From assembly GCF_008086205.1 (NCBI RefSeq), contig NZ_VSKK01000001.1:310001-374000 (forward strand): 64,000 nt of DNA, in the 5' to 3' direction. The notes below the pieces were generated by a model, which was not told the origin of the DNA, did no database searches, and worked only from the letters and a program-made list of their open reading frames with translations. Of the stretch, positions 17,537-27,212 are shown piece by piece. Every line of letters starts with the position of its first letter. Position 1 is the stretch's first letter. A program made the translations under genes and the position numbers. This DNA comes from Bizionia myxarmorum (GTDB taxonomy: Bacteria; Bacteroidota; Bacteroidia; Flavobacteriales; Flavobacteriaceae).

Positions 17537-18329
17537 TATCTGTGTAGTTTTTTGTCTTTTCTCATGTAAATCAGATCGGGAAAAAGCAGAAGCATCTTAC
17601 AGTTTTGGCGTTAACAATTTCGCTCAAGGTTCTGCAGGTAGCATTAATGGTATTGCACGTGCCATAGAATTAGATTCTACTTATGAGCAAGCCGTTTATG
17701 AATTATCTGTAGCTTATTTAAAACGTGGTTTGCCTCATAAATGGAAAGAACAGTACGACAAAGCCATCCCATTAGATTCTGTAACGCGTATTCCATGGCG
17801 TGGTTATTTATACTTATGGTTTTACAGAGATTATAATAAAGCGATTGCCGATTTTGATGCATCTGATGACTTAACACCTAATTTTGTAAATCAGCCACAA
17901 GGTCATAGTGTTGATTATTGGCGTGGCATTGCTTATTTAGGTTTGAAAAATTACGATTATTCTATTGCTTATTTTGATAAATATATCAATCAAGAAATTG
18001 AAGAATCAGGTGAAGACTGGGTTGAATTAACCGCTTTTCTATATCGTGGGATTGCTTATTACGAATCTGGTGATATGGACAAAGCACTTTATAATTTTGA
18101 TAAGCGTTTAGAACACGGCCGAGATGTTAGTGCTGATGCCAAATATTACAAAGCCCTCATAGCACAAAAAGCAGGCGATTTAGAATTAGCTGAAGCATTA
18201 GTAGATGGCGCTACTGAAGACTTCAAACAAGGCTATTTCAACAACCGACCATACGTAGAAACGTTGCGCCAAATTTATATAGAAGACCTGCAAAAGCTAA
18301 AACTAGAATTAAATCCGGAAAATGCCTAA
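17508..18329 (+). CDS. TPR-repeat lipoprotein
   Basis: A 273-residue lipoprotein. The signal sequence ends in lipobox CLFSC at about residue 20. The mature part consists of tetratricopeptide-like helical pairs (for example GIAYLGLKNYDYSIAYFDKY and GIAYYESGDMDKALYNFDKR), which serve protein-protein contact. The start overlaps the upstream gene by 29 bases, and the lipobox supports this start. It ends eight bases inside the ClC gene. The partner is unknown. Confidence 0.82.
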   Translation: MARLLKLSLNICVVFCLFSCKSDREKAEASYSFGVNNFAQGSAGSINGIARAIELDSTYEQAVYELSVAYLKRGLPHKWKEQYDKAIPLDSVTRIPWRGYLYLWFYRDYNKAIADFDASDDLTPNFVNQPQGHSVDYWRGIAYLGLKNYDYSIAYFDKYINQEIEESGEDWVELTAFLYRGIAYYESGDMDKALYNFDKRLEHGRDVSADAKYYKALIAQKAGDLELAEALVDGATEDFKQGYFNNRPYVETLRQIYIEDLQKLKLELNPENA

Positions 18330-20106
18330 CAGGACCTATTTCAAACGATTTCTAATTTGGCGTGCCAAGCATATTTCTAACAAGCAATTCGTATACATTT
18401 TAAGTATATTAGTGGGTTTTACATCTGGTGTTGCTGCCGTTATTCTTAAAAACTTAACACATTTTATTCAACATTTATTAGAAGGGAATTTGGTGCGCTA
18501 TTACCACAATGCCTTTTATTTTGTGTTTCCTATTATTGGTTTCGCATTGGTTTATTTAATTATGAAATACGTTATTCGTAATAAGGTAAGTCATGGCATT
18601 CCTTCCACGCTTTATGCCATAGCCAAACGAAAAGGTATCATTAAAAGGTATCAAATGTTTGGGTCATTTTTAACCGCACCTTTAACCGTTGGTTTTGGAG
18701 GTTCTGTAGGTTTGGAAGGTCCAACTGTAGCAACGGGTGCCGCTATTAGTTCCAATATTTCTAAATTATTTCATGTAAATCAGCAAACCAAAACCTTGTT
18801 AATTGGTTGTGCAGCAGCTGGAGCTATGTCGTCTATTTTTAAAGCCCCAGTAGCAGCCATTGTATTTGCTATTGAAGTATTTAGTTTGGATTTAACCATT
18901 GCGTCCATGCTTCCGTTATTATTAGCATCTTTATCTGCTATTTTAACGTCTCATTTTTTCTTTGGAAATGATGTATTACTACCCTTTAATATTCAAGATG
19001 AATTTTCTATTTCTGACGTTCCGTTCTATATTATTTTAGGGCTATTTGCCGGCTTAACATCAATGTATTTTACCGAAATTTATGATCGGATTCAGGAATT
19101 TTTTGATAAAATAAAATCGGCTTGGAAGCGCATTTTAGTCGGTGGGATTTCAATAGGAATTCTTATTTATTTCATTCCGCCCTTATATGGTGAAGGTTTT
19201 GATGTGATGAACAATTTAATTGCTGGAAATCCAGAGAAAGCTCTTGTAAATAATTTTCTGGATTTAGACCTCAACAATATTTGGGTTGTAATTGCTTTAC
19301 TAGCAGGATTGGTATTTTTTAAAATTATTGCAAGTGCTATAACCTTTGGCGCTGGTGGTGTGGGTGGAATTTTTGCTCCTACACTATTTATGGGAAGTAT
19401 TATGGGAAATTGCCTTGCAAAAGTGATAAATAACTGTGGTTTAGGATTTTCAGTTTCTGAAAGTAATTTCACACTTGTTGGCATGGCTGGTGTCCTGTCT
19501 GGCGTTTTACATGCCCCTTTAACGGCTATTTTCTTGATTGCCGAAGTAACCGGTGGTTATGATTTGTTTATTCCGCTAATGCTTACCGCTACCATTTCAT
19601 TTTTACTTACAAAATATTTTTATCCGCATTCGGTTTATACGATGGAATTAGGACGCAAAGGCGATTTAATTACCCATGATAAAGATCACGCTGTTTTAAC
19701 CTTAATGGATATTAATACGGTTATTGAAACAAATTTCATCAGCATATCTCCCGAAATGACTTTGGGCGATATTGTGCATAATGCGGTAGTAAAATCCAAC
19801 CGGAATATTTTCCCCGTAATTGATGACGAATCAAAAATGCTTGTCGGTATCGTTTTATTAGATGATATTAGACCTATCATGTTTGATCAATCTCTTTATA
19901 GCGAAGTTTTAGCCAAAGAAATCATGCAAGATCCACCGGCTATTATTGATATGGAAAAAGACAAAATGACCACCATAATGCGAAAATTCCAAGACAGTAA
20001 TGCGTGGAATTTACCGGTAGTAAAAAATGATGAGTATATTGGTTTTATTTCGAAATCAAAGCTTTTAACAGCCTACCGCAGAAAACTTATTAATATCACA
20101 AATTAA
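18322..20106 (+). CDS. ClC-family chloride channel/transporter with CBS domains
   Basis: A 594-residue integral membrane protein. The ClC core (about 20-430) has the chloride-binding and gating motif GSVGLEGP near residue 130, with the gating glutamate present, and the filter sequence GGVGGIFAP near 350. Two CBS domains at about 440-590 probably sense adenine nucleotides. Whether it is a channel or an H+/Cl- exchanger cannot be settled by reading. It overlaps the upstream TPR lipoprotein gene by eight bases and precedes a small membrane protein by two bases. Confidence 0.93.
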   Translation: MPNRTYFKRFLIWRAKHISNKQFVYILSILVGFTSGVAAVILKNLTHFIQHLLEGNLVRYYHNAFYFVFPIIGFALVYLIMKYVIRNKVSHGIPSTLYAIAKRKGIIKRYQMFGSFLTAPLTVGFGGSVGLEGPTVATGAAISSNISKLFHVNQQTKTLLIGCAAAGAMSSIFKAPVAAIVFAIEVFSLDLTIASMLPLLLASLSAILTSHFFFGNDVLLPFNIQDEFSISDVPFYIILGLFAGLTSMYFTEIYDRIQEFFDKIKSAWKRILVGGISIGILIYFIPPLYGEGFDVMNNLIAGNPEKALVNNFLDLDLNNIWVVIALLAGLVFFKIIASAITFGAGGVGGIFAPTLFMGSIMGNCLAKVINNCGLGFSVSESNFTLVGMAGVLSGVLHAPLTAIFLIAEVTGGYDLFIPLMLTATISFLLTKYFYPHSVYTMELGRKGDLITHDKDHAVLTLMDINTVIETNFISISPEMTLGDIVHNAVVKSNRNIFPVIDDESKMLVGIVLLDDIRPIMFDQSLYSEVLAKEIMQDPPAIIDMEKDKMTTIMRKFQDSNAWNLPVVKNDEYIGFISKSKLLTAYRRKLINITN

Positions 20107-20108
20107 CT

Positions 20109-20345
20109 ATGAAGTATCTTATTTTAATATTTCTTATTATATCTGCGACATCTTTAGTTTGCGGTTTAACACTTGAATTGGAATATGCACCCAAACTAGT
20201 TGGAGGTGGTGTTGTAATTTTATTCTTTATCGTATTTCCGTTATTTTCATGGTACAGATGGAAGGATAAAAAAATGAGTGATTATCTTCTAAATAAAGAG
20301 AATTTAGATAAAATGCGTGAGAGTCAAAAACGCAAAAAGGATTAA
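20109..20345 (+). CDS. Small two-helix membrane protein
   Basis: A 78-residue protein with two hydrophobic segments (2-21 and about 31-48) and a basic C-terminal tail (KMRESQKRKKD). The start lies two bases after the ClC stop, so it is very likely translated from the same mRNA. No known domain is recognised. The end overlaps the convergent tadA gene by four bases. Confidence 0.65.
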   Translation: MKYLILIFLIISATSLVCGLTLELEYAPKLVGGGVVILFFIVFPLFSWYRWKDKKMSDYLLNKENLDKMRESQKRKKD

Positions 20346-20791
20346 TTTAAATTTCGTCTTTCAATAAAAAAACGTTTTAAAAGTAAAGCAGATTCGTCTG
20401 CCATTATCCCACCTTTTAAAATAGTTTTGGGGTGTAACTTGGTTTGTAAGTTTATACAGCCGCGTTCCTCATCTCTTGCACCATAAACAATAGTATTTAT
20501 TTGGCTCCAATACAAAGCGCCAGCACACATTTGGCAAGGCTCTAGCGTGACGTATAAGGTACAATTGTGTAAATATTTTCCGCCAATAAAGTTAGATGCA
20601 GCGGTAATAGCTTGCATTTCTGCGTGAGCCGTAACATCGGTTAGCATTTCAGTTAAATTGTGACCACGGGCAATAACTTTGTTATCTATAACTATGACAG
20701 CGCCAACGGGAATTTCGCCTTTATCAAAAGCTATTTCAGCTTCCATTAAGGCTTTTTTCATAAAATAGTTATCATCAAAAATGTTTTCCAT
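20342..20791 (-). CDS. tadA: tRNA-specific adenosine deaminase
   Basis: A 149-residue zinc-dependent deaminase that converts A34 of tRNA-Arg to inosine. The catalytic motif AHAEMQAI carries the zinc ligand His and the proton-shuttle Glu, and EPCQMCAGAL carries the two zinc cysteines. GEIPVGAVIV is a family hallmark. A start at ATG 20845 is possible in frame, but that stretch holds a terminator hairpin and the -7 element TATTTTTGC. The ATG at 20791 is therefore chosen, giving a leaderless mRNA. Guanine deaminase is a less likely alternative. Confidence 0.9.
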   Translation of the reverse strand: MENIFDDNYFMKKALMEAEIAFDKGEIPVGAVIVIDNKVIARGHNLTEMLTDVTAHAEMQAITAASNFIGGKYLHNCTLYVTLEPCQMCAGALYWSQINTIVYGARDEERGCINLQTKLHPKTILKGGIMADESALLLKRFFIERRNLN

Positions 20792-20794
20792 GGT

Positions 20795-20803
20795 GCAAAA
20801 ATA
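20795..20803 (-). promoter_or_regulatory. -7 element directly in front of tadA
   Basis: The minus strand reads TATTTTTGC, ACC, ATG. The geometry is identical to the promoters of the polyprenyl synthase and DUF3109 genes. Confidence 0.55.
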
Positions 20804-20834
20804 AAAAAGGCAACTAAATAAATAGTTGCCTTTT
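20803..20834. terminator. Terminator after the M36 protease gene
   Basis: Twelve-base stem AAAAGGCAACTA 20805-20816 and TAGTTGCCTTTT 20823-20834, with a T run on the minus strand. It ends the protease transcript and partly overlaps the tadA -7 box. Confidence 0.85.
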
Positions 20835-20855
20835 AAAAATATCATTCAAAAATTA

Positions 20856-23537
20856 TTAGTTCTTAATAATCTTATGGTTTGAATCCATATTCTGACCTTT
20901 AATATTTAAAATATAAATACCCGTTTGTAGGTTATTCATTGGTACTTCAACTGTACCAAATAAAACTGCTTGTTTAGCATAAACCTGACGTCCATTCATA
21001 TCTGTAACCGTCATCATTACCTGACCAAAACTCTTATTTGTTTTAATAAATAAATTGTTGTTAGTTGGGTTTGGATATACTTTAATGTCGCTTTGTTTAA
21101 ACTCGTCAACACTTAAGCTCGTACAGTTTGCTAAAGTTGGATCTGTATCTGGAGGAGTCGTAAAATCTTCAACTTGATCCGTTCTACTATTTTTGCTACC
21201 AGCAGATGCTGCAAAACCTAAACCTCTATTAGCAAAAACTTGCCAAATCATGCATTGATCTGCACCACCTGTACTAGCTCTATCAGCAGCTAAAATGGCA
21301 TCACGTGCCTCAACGAAATCAGGTCCACATGGCTGTAATTTAATACCGTCTAGCACTAATTGCATAATTTTATTATTCCCACCAATACCGTTATAAATAT
21401 CAGCATCAAAACCATATTTGTTTACATAAGCTTCTGTTAAATCATATAACATAGTTGCCCAAACAGATCCAATTCCGTGTGGCTGCGAGAGTTGTAAATT
21501 ATTAGTAATTCCATAGGTAAAAGGGTTTACTGAAAAATCAGTTGAATATTTGAAATTTCTAATACCATTCCCATCAACACTTTGACCTGGAGCATAGGTA
21601 ACCATACCTCGTCCTACTGCATAGTTTTCAGTAGCACGTAAAGTAATCATCAAGGCAAACCAATCAGACCAACCTTCACCCATTTGGGTTTCATTGGTTA
21701 AACAACCTGCTTGACTTGGACCACCAGTTAAACGGTTAGAAATACCGTGACCGTATTCATGAGCCACAATCATATTATCTAAACTTCCATCTAACATAAA
21801 TGGACTTGGACCTTGCAGCGTTACATTTATCGTTTGTGTTTGCATAGCTGCAATTAAAGTTTCACCGTCTGCATAATTCATAAAAACAGAAGGAATGTTT
21901 ATTGGTGGATTAACTTCTCCCGCCATTGTTACATATTGTGCATAAGCAGGATCGTTATCCGGATTATTATGATTAACAACAATAACTGCAACCGCTCCAG
22001 CATTTTGTGCATTCTGAATTTTATCGCTAAAAGCGCAAGTTCCTCTTCTCACAACAGCAATTTTACCTGTAAGACTTGTAAGAGCATTACAACCCAATGT
22101 TGGTGTTGTTGTACCGTCGTTTACTATAGCTAAATCGGCTGTTACAGGAGTTGGTCCTATTCCTGGCAAATTATTTGGTGCAGCAGTAGCTGGATTCACG
22201 GCGGTATAACTACCTGCTAGAGAACCATTATTAACAGTTATTAAATCTTGCACACCATTAGCTGGAGCTGACCATAAAAACATAGTCATAGTTGGATTTG
22301 ACCCATCTGGAGGTGTACCAAATAATGCGTTATTTATAGAACCTGCTGAACCGTTTCCATCTTGACCATCTGCACGAACGTGATCGCTACCAAGACCACC
22401 ATTTCCGTAGTTGTTGGTTTGAAAATTTCCACTTACCTCATCAAAACCGTATTGGTACCAAATATCATGCATGATATTATTTATGTAGAATAAGTTGGTT
22501 ATTGATGCATCTTGATATAATGCTGGTTGTTGATTTAAATCTAAAGGAAAATTGAAATTTAGACTTGCTGTACCACTTGGTGAGTACCCGAAGCCATCAT
22601 TTCCATTTCTATCTTCCATTGCCCAAACGTTATTACCACGTGTGCTTAAAAATTCAGCACCTGCAACACCATTATTATCATGCCATCCGTAAGGAGATGC
22701 ATTTAAGTTTGCGGGTTGGCTTAATAATGTTCTTGGACCATGATTAGGGCTTTCTGTTGGTAATGCAAAAACATTGTATTGTGATCCATCAGCTAAATAA
22801 GAAACATCTTTAAAAAGTGTAAAATTAGCTTCATTTTTCACAGAAACTGCAGGTCCATGACCATGACTCTCATGATTAGCATCATCAAAGTTACAAGCTA
22901 GAATCCAATCATTCTGATTTATTAATTCACCTGAAATTGCATCAACACGAACACTGTACCAATTGGCACCGTTTAAAGTATGAATGCTTAAATCCCATGA
23001 CAAAACCAAATTGCCTTCATTAGTTTTAAAGTATACTAATTTTACAGGAATAGTTGTTTGTGAAACATTTCCGGATGAAAAAACATAGGCTTTATAATTT
23101 GTTTCTAGAAGATCTAAATTCTGAATGGCACCTAATTTCAATTTATAAACAGCGCTTTCAATAGCTTGTTGTGCTGTTAACTGTGGAGATAGTGTATTAA
23201 TACGCTCATTTATTGCACCAGTAAAACTATTGGCAAAATAAAATACCGCATTATCTTTAATTGCGACACTTGAAATAGCATTAAAAACGGGAATACCTTG
23301 GTAACGCTGATTGATATAAACATGCGTTATTTTCGTGTTTTTTGAAAACACTTCTCTGTCAATTACCAAGTCTGAAATATCACTTACTGTTAAATTGTAA
23401 GTTTCTTTGTTTTGATTTAGGTAATTTTGAATAATGGATACATTTTTTGAATCCGGTAAGTTACTTTGCGAATAGCCCATGTTGGTGAATACCAAAATAG
23501 CTAAAACAAGTAACTGCTTTAAGTAGTTATTTTTCAT
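20856..23537 (-). CDS. Secreted M36 (fungalysin) metalloprotease, T9SS cargo
   Basis: An 893-residue secreted zinc protease. The signal peptide (LLVLAILVFTNMGYSQ) is followed by an FTP propeptide (about 25-190), the fungalysin catalytic domain with HEYGHGISNR near residue 585 (HExxH zinc site), and an inserted PA domain at about 430-560 (NPATAAPNNLPGIGP to GETLIAAM). The C terminus from about 815 is a type A sorting domain (KVYPNPTNNNLFIKT ... GIYILNIKGQ) that directs export through the type IX system. It probably digests external proteins for nutrition. Promoter-like TATATTTGT precedes it. Confidence 0.95.
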   Translation of the reverse strand: MKNNYLKQLLVLAILVFTNMGYSQSNLPDSKNVSIIQNYLNQNKETYNLTVSDISDLVIDREVFSKNTKITHVYINQRYQGIPVFNAISSVAIKDNAVFYFANSFTGAINERINTLSPQLTAQQAIESAVYKLKLGAIQNLDLLETNYKAYVFSSGNVSQTTIPVKLVYFKTNEGNLVLSWDLSIHTLNGANWYSVRVDAISGELINQNDWILACNFDDANHESHGHGPAVSVKNEANFTLFKDVSYLADGSQYNVFALPTESPNHGPRTLLSQPANLNASPYGWHDNNGVAGAEFLSTRGNNVWAMEDRNGNDGFGYSPSGTASLNFNFPLDLNQQPALYQDASITNLFYINNIMHDIWYQYGFDEVSGNFQTNNYGNGGLGSDHVRADGQDGNGSAGSINNALFGTPPDGSNPTMTMFLWSAPANGVQDLITVNNGSLAGSYTAVNPATAAPNNLPGIGPTPVTADLAIVNDGTTTPTLGCNALTSLTGKIAVVRRGTCAFSDKIQNAQNAGAVAVIVVNHNNPDNDPAYAQYVTMAGEVNPPINIPSVFMNYADGETLIAAMQTQTINVTLQGPSPFMLDGSLDNMIVAHEYGHGISNRLTGGPSQAGCLTNETQMGEGWSDWFALMITLRATENYAVGRGMVTYAPGQSVDGNGIRNFKYSTDFSVNPFTYGITNNLQLSQPHGIGSVWATMLYDLTEAYVNKYGFDADIYNGIGGNNKIMQLVLDGIKLQPCGPDFVEARDAILAADRASTGGADQCMIWQVFANRGLGFAASAGSKNSRTDQVEDFTTPPDTDPTLANCTSLSVDEFKQSDIKVYPNPTNNNLFIKTNKSFGQVMMTVTDMNGRQVYAKQAVLFGTVEVPMNNLQTGIYILNIKGQNMDSNHKIIKN

Positions 23538-23576
23538 TTTTCAAAATTAAAAATTAGAATTTTTTTTTACTATTTC

Positions 23577-23585
23577 ACAAATATA
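23577..23585 (-). promoter_or_regulatory. -7 element of the M36 protease promoter
   Basis: The minus strand reads TATATTTGT, 40-48 bases before the start, fitting TAnnTTTG. Confidence 0.4.
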
Positions 23586-23684
23586 AACAAGTTAGATTCA
23601 TTTATTGTTTTATTTATTCAGTTTAACCGCAATATTTGAGGATTTACATCTTATTTTAATAATTTTATAGCATATTATACTTAC

Positions 23685-25448
23685 ATGACTTCCAATATTC
23701 TTGATACTATAAATTCACCATCAGATTTACGTAAACTGAATTTAAAGCAATTACCAGATCTCGCTAAACAATTACGACAGTTTATTATAGACATAGTTGC
23801 TACAAAAGAAGGGCATTTAGGAGCTAGTTTAGGTGTTGTAGAATTAACTATAGCACTTCACTATGTATTTAATACACCAAACGATTTGTTAATTTGGGAT
23901 GTTGGCCATCAAGCTTATGTGCATAAATTGCTTACAAACAGGAAGTCTAATTTTCATTCAAATCGCCAGTTAAATGGTATTAGTGGTTTTCCGAAACGTG
24001 CAGAAAGTGAGTATGACACGTTTGGAACCGGACATTCCTCTACCTCTATTTCCGCTGCTTTAGGAATGGCGCTTGCTTCACAAATAAAAGGTGATTTCAA
24101 TAAACATCATATTGCTGTAATTGGAGATGCCTCTATAGCAAGTGGAATGGCATTTGAAGGTTTAAACCATGCAGGCGTAACCACCGCCAATTTACTGGTT
24201 ATTTTAAATGACAACGCTATTGGAATTGATCCTAGTGTTGGCGCTTTAAAGCAATATTTGACTAATGTGAAAAAGGGAACTGAAAAGCAGGACAATATTT
24301 TTGAAGCTCTAAATTTCAATTATTCTGGACCTATTGATGGCCATGATATATTTAAAGTTATAGCCGAATTAGAACGTTTAAAAACCGTAAAAGGCCCTAA
24401 ATTTTTACATATTATAACAACTAAAGGTAAAGGCTTAAAACAAGCCGAAGAAAACCAAGTTGTGTATCACGCTCCGGGTAAATTTGATGCCGTAACAGGC
24501 GATCTTCTGCCAAAATCAACCAAATTACAAGCTCCAAAATATCAAGATGTGTTTGGATGCACATTAGTAGAATTAGCTAGAAAGAATGAAAAAATTGTTG
24601 GTATTACACCGGCCATGCCAACGGGAAGTTCTCTAAAATTTATGATGGACGAATTCCCCGAACGCGCTTTTGATGTAGGTATTGCCGAACAACATGCGGT
24701 AACCTTGGCTGCTGGAATGGCAACACAAGGCATGATTCCGTTTTGTAACATTTATTCTACGTTTTTACAGCGCGCTTATGACCAGATTATTCACGACGTG
24801 GCGCTACAAAATTTACCTGTAATTTTTTGTTTAGATCGCGCTGGTTTAGTGGGCCAAGACGGCGCCACCCATCACGGCGTTTTTGATATAGCCTATTTAC
24901 GTTGCATTCCTAATATGATTATTTCAGCACCTCGAAATGAAATCGAATTGCGGAATATGTTATATACGGCTCAACTTGGAAAACTTAAAAACCCTTTAGC
25001 TATAAGATACCCACGAGGTCGTGGAGAAATAATAAACTGGCAAATTCCTTTTAAAGAGGTAAGCATCGGGAAAGGTGAGCAACTTAAGCAGGGTGAAAAA
25101 ATTGCTATTTTAAGTATTGGTACCATGGCAAAAAATGTTTCAGAGGCAATTGCAGGTTTAGAAGTGTCACACTTTGATATGCATTTTATAAAACCTTTAG
25201 ATGAAACGCTATTGCATTCAATTTTCCAAACCTATGAAACAATAATAACGGCAGAAAACGGCACTATAATTGGCGGTTTTGGAAGTGCTATTGCTGAATT
25301 TAAAGTGCAGCATAATTACAATAACATCTTAAAAATAATAGGTATTCCGGATACGTTTGTGGAACAGGGAACAATTGAAGAATTGGAAGAGCTAACCGGA
25401 ATCGGCGTAACTCAAATTAAAGAGGTTGTCCAATCGTATTTGAATTAA
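23685..25448 (+). CDS. dxs: 1-deoxy-D-xylulose-5-phosphate synthase
   Basis: A 587-residue thiamine-diphosphate enzyme that joins pyruvate and glyceraldehyde 3-phosphate, the first step of the MEP isoprenoid pathway. The N terminus carries EGHLGASLGVVELTIALH and DVGHQAYVHK; the ThDP motif is GDASIASGMAFEGLNHAG to NDNAIGID. The transketolase pyrimidine domain includes VGIAEQHAVTLAAGMA and DRAGLVGQDGATHHG, and the C-terminal domain follows. It is slightly shorter than the E. coli enzyme, as in other Bacteroidota. It stands alone, divergent from the protease gene. Confidence 0.97.
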   Translation: MTSNILDTINSPSDLRKLNLKQLPDLAKQLRQFIIDIVATKEGHLGASLGVVELTIALHYVFNTPNDLLIWDVGHQAYVHKLLTNRKSNFHSNRQLNGISGFPKRAESEYDTFGTGHSSTSISAALGMALASQIKGDFNKHHIAVIGDASIASGMAFEGLNHAGVTTANLLVILNDNAIGIDPSVGALKQYLTNVKKGTEKQDNIFEALNFNYSGPIDGHDIFKVIAELERLKTVKGPKFLHIITTKGKGLKQAEENQVVYHAPGKFDAVTGDLLPKSTKLQAPKYQDVFGCTLVELARKNEKIVGITPAMPTGSSLKFMMDEFPERAFDVGIAEQHAVTLAAGMATQGMIPFCNIYSTFLQRAYDQIIHDVALQNLPVIFCLDRAGLVGQDGATHHGVFDIAYLRCIPNMIISAPRNEIELRNMLYTAQLGKLKNPLAIRYPRGRGEIINWQIPFKEVSIGKGEQLKQGEKIAILSIGTMAKNVSEAIAGLEVSHFDMHFIKPLDETLLHSIFQTYETIITAENGTIIGGFGSAIAEFKVQHNYNNILKIIGIPDTFVEQGTIEELEELTGIGVTQIKEVVQSYLN

Positions 25449-25451
25449 TAT

Positions 25452-25583
25452 TTAAAAATCTTTGGCGTAAAAAGCATGTGAATCTATAACGGTCTCACTT
25501 GAAGTTGATAATTCACTAATAGCCAATAAACTAGCAAAGGTTACAAAGAAAATAACGATAGCGCCTAAAATGTTGTTTTTCAT
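25452..25583 (-). CDS. Small protein with an N-terminal hydrophobic segment (43 aa)
   Basis: ATG at 25583 to TAA at 25452-25454 encodes 43 residues: MKNN, then a hydrophobic run (ILGAIVIFFVTFASLLAI), then a short acidic/polar tail. It looks like a single-pass membrane or exported peptide. It fits neatly into the gap between dxs and the dGTPase gene. There is no recognised family, and the coding status rests on the signal-like start and good fit only. Confidence 0.45.
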   Translation of the reverse strand: MKNNILGAIVIFFVTFASLLAISELSTSSETVIDSHAFYAKDF

Positions 25584-25684
25584 TTTTGAAAATATTCAAT
25601 AGATTTTGAAAGCTAAATATAGAAATAACGTCGATTATATACAAATATTTTCGACTAAAAACACGTTACAGAAGAATTATCCTA

Positions 25685-27028
25685 CTAAAAGGCAATTCCT
25701 TTAATTTTCTTATAAATTAAAATAGCGCGACTATCGGACAAGGAAGCCACATAATTACAGACACTTAAAAGACGTTTATAAATGAGATCTTCATTAGTAT
25801 TAATGGTCCCTGAAAGCGTATTTAAAATCAACTTATCGTAGTTGGAAGCCGTTCCATTATAATCATTATTTATAGCGGCTATATAGGTTCCTAACAAGGT
25901 ATTTAACACCCTATAGCCCATAATTTCCTTTTCAACCACCTCTTTAGATTGGTACACATTATTCACGCTAATATTGATAATGTCTTTAATCTGAGCTTCG
26001 TATTTACTTTTATCTAACAATCCCGTTTGAAACGTATCATTTAAAATAGCTTCTTCGTTTTCAATAAACACAGAAACGGCTTCGTTAATTAAGGTATTAA
26101 TAGCCAATGCGCGTAAATAACTAATTCGGTCTTGCGTATTGGATAATTGATGGTATTTTTTAGTTTGAATACTATTACGCACCAACTTTATTAAATATTC
26201 TAGCGCAAATTCCTCTTGAATGAGGCCTAAATTAATGCCATCTTCAAAATCGATAATAGTGTAACAAATATCATCAGCGGCTTCCACTAAAAACGTCAAT
26301 GGATGTCTGGCGTAGCTAATATTACCATCCTTACTCCGATTAATTAAGCCCAACTCATCGGCTACATCTTGAAAAGCTTCTTTATCTCCTTGAAAAAAAC
26401 CGTATTTTTTATCAGTAATATGTTTTGTAGGTTTTTTAGGTAAAGATTCTTTCGGGTATTTAGTAAAAGCACCAAGCGTAGCATAACTTAATCGGATGCC
26501 GCCTTCTCGACCAACGCGACTTTCAGTTAAAATTTTAAAGCCATTGGCATTTCCTTCAAAATCACATAAATCCTGATATTCTTTGTCGGTTAATTCCGAT
26601 TTATACTGTTTTCCAGCTCCGGTTTTAAAGTACTCTCCGATAGCTTTTTCACCCGAATGGCCAAAAGGTGGATTTCCAATATCATGTGCTAAAGCGGCTG
26701 CGGCTACTATGGCGCCAAAATCATTTGCTTGGTAGCCATGAATATTTTGTAAATGTGGATATTTCTCAATTAACTGTTTTCCTGCTAAACGTCCGAGTGT
26801 TCTTCCTACCACGCTAACTTCCAAACTGTGGGTTAATCGGGTGTGAACAAAATCGGTTTGAGATAAAGGAATAACCTGGGTTTTATCTTGTAAGCTTCTA
26901 AATTCTGCAGAAAAAATGATGCGATCATAATCCACTTCAAAACCTAAACGTGTTTCATCTTGCTCTTTTCGTAAACGTTTATGGTTATCGCCAAAACGCT
27001 TTAATGATAATAGTTGTTCCCAGTTCAT
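25685..27028 (-). CDS. dgt: dGTPase, HD-domain deoxynucleotide triphosphohydrolase
   Basis: A 447-residue HD-superfamily enzyme that cleaves dNTPs (typically dGTP) to the nucleoside and triphosphate. The N-terminal signature RSLQDKTQVIPLSQTDFVHTR (in part) and LTHSLEVSVVGR precede the metal-binding AHDIGNPPFGHSGE near residue 115. A further conserved Asp lies in AADDICYTIIDFEDG. Length is normal for the longer Dgt type. It acts in nucleotide pool balance and possibly phage defence. It is a single gene on the minus strand. Confidence 0.93.
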   Translation of the reverse strand: MNWEQLLSLKRFGDNHKRLRKEQDETRLGFEVDYDRIIFSAEFRSLQDKTQVIPLSQTDFVHTRLTHSLEVSVVGRTLGRLAGKQLIEKYPHLQNIHGYQANDFGAIVAAAALAHDIGNPPFGHSGEKAIGEYFKTGAGKQYKSELTDKEYQDLCDFEGNANGFKILTESRVGREGGIRLSYATLGAFTKYPKESLPKKPTKHITDKKYGFFQGDKEAFQDVADELGLINRSKDGNISYARHPLTFLVEAADDICYTIIDFEDGINLGLIQEEFALEYLIKLVRNSIQTKKYHQLSNTQDRISYLRALAINTLINEAVSVFIENEEAILNDTFQTGLLDKSKYEAQIKDIINISVNNVYQSKEVVEKEIMGYRVLNTLLGTYIAAINNDYNGTASNYDKLILNTLSGTINTNEDLIYKRLLSVCNYVASLSDSRAILIYKKIKGIAF

Positions 27029-27212
27029 GCTACTTCTTTATAGAATGGCAAGATACTATTTTTTCAATGTTAAGAAATCTTTTCCAAATTAGATTATTTA
27101 GAAAATCTCATAACCTTTAGGTAATGATTTTGTGATATAGGTTTAATGGCTAGTTAACGCTGACTTTACATCTCTAGAGTTTCTTTGTACCAAGAAATTT
27201 TGTAAAAAACAC

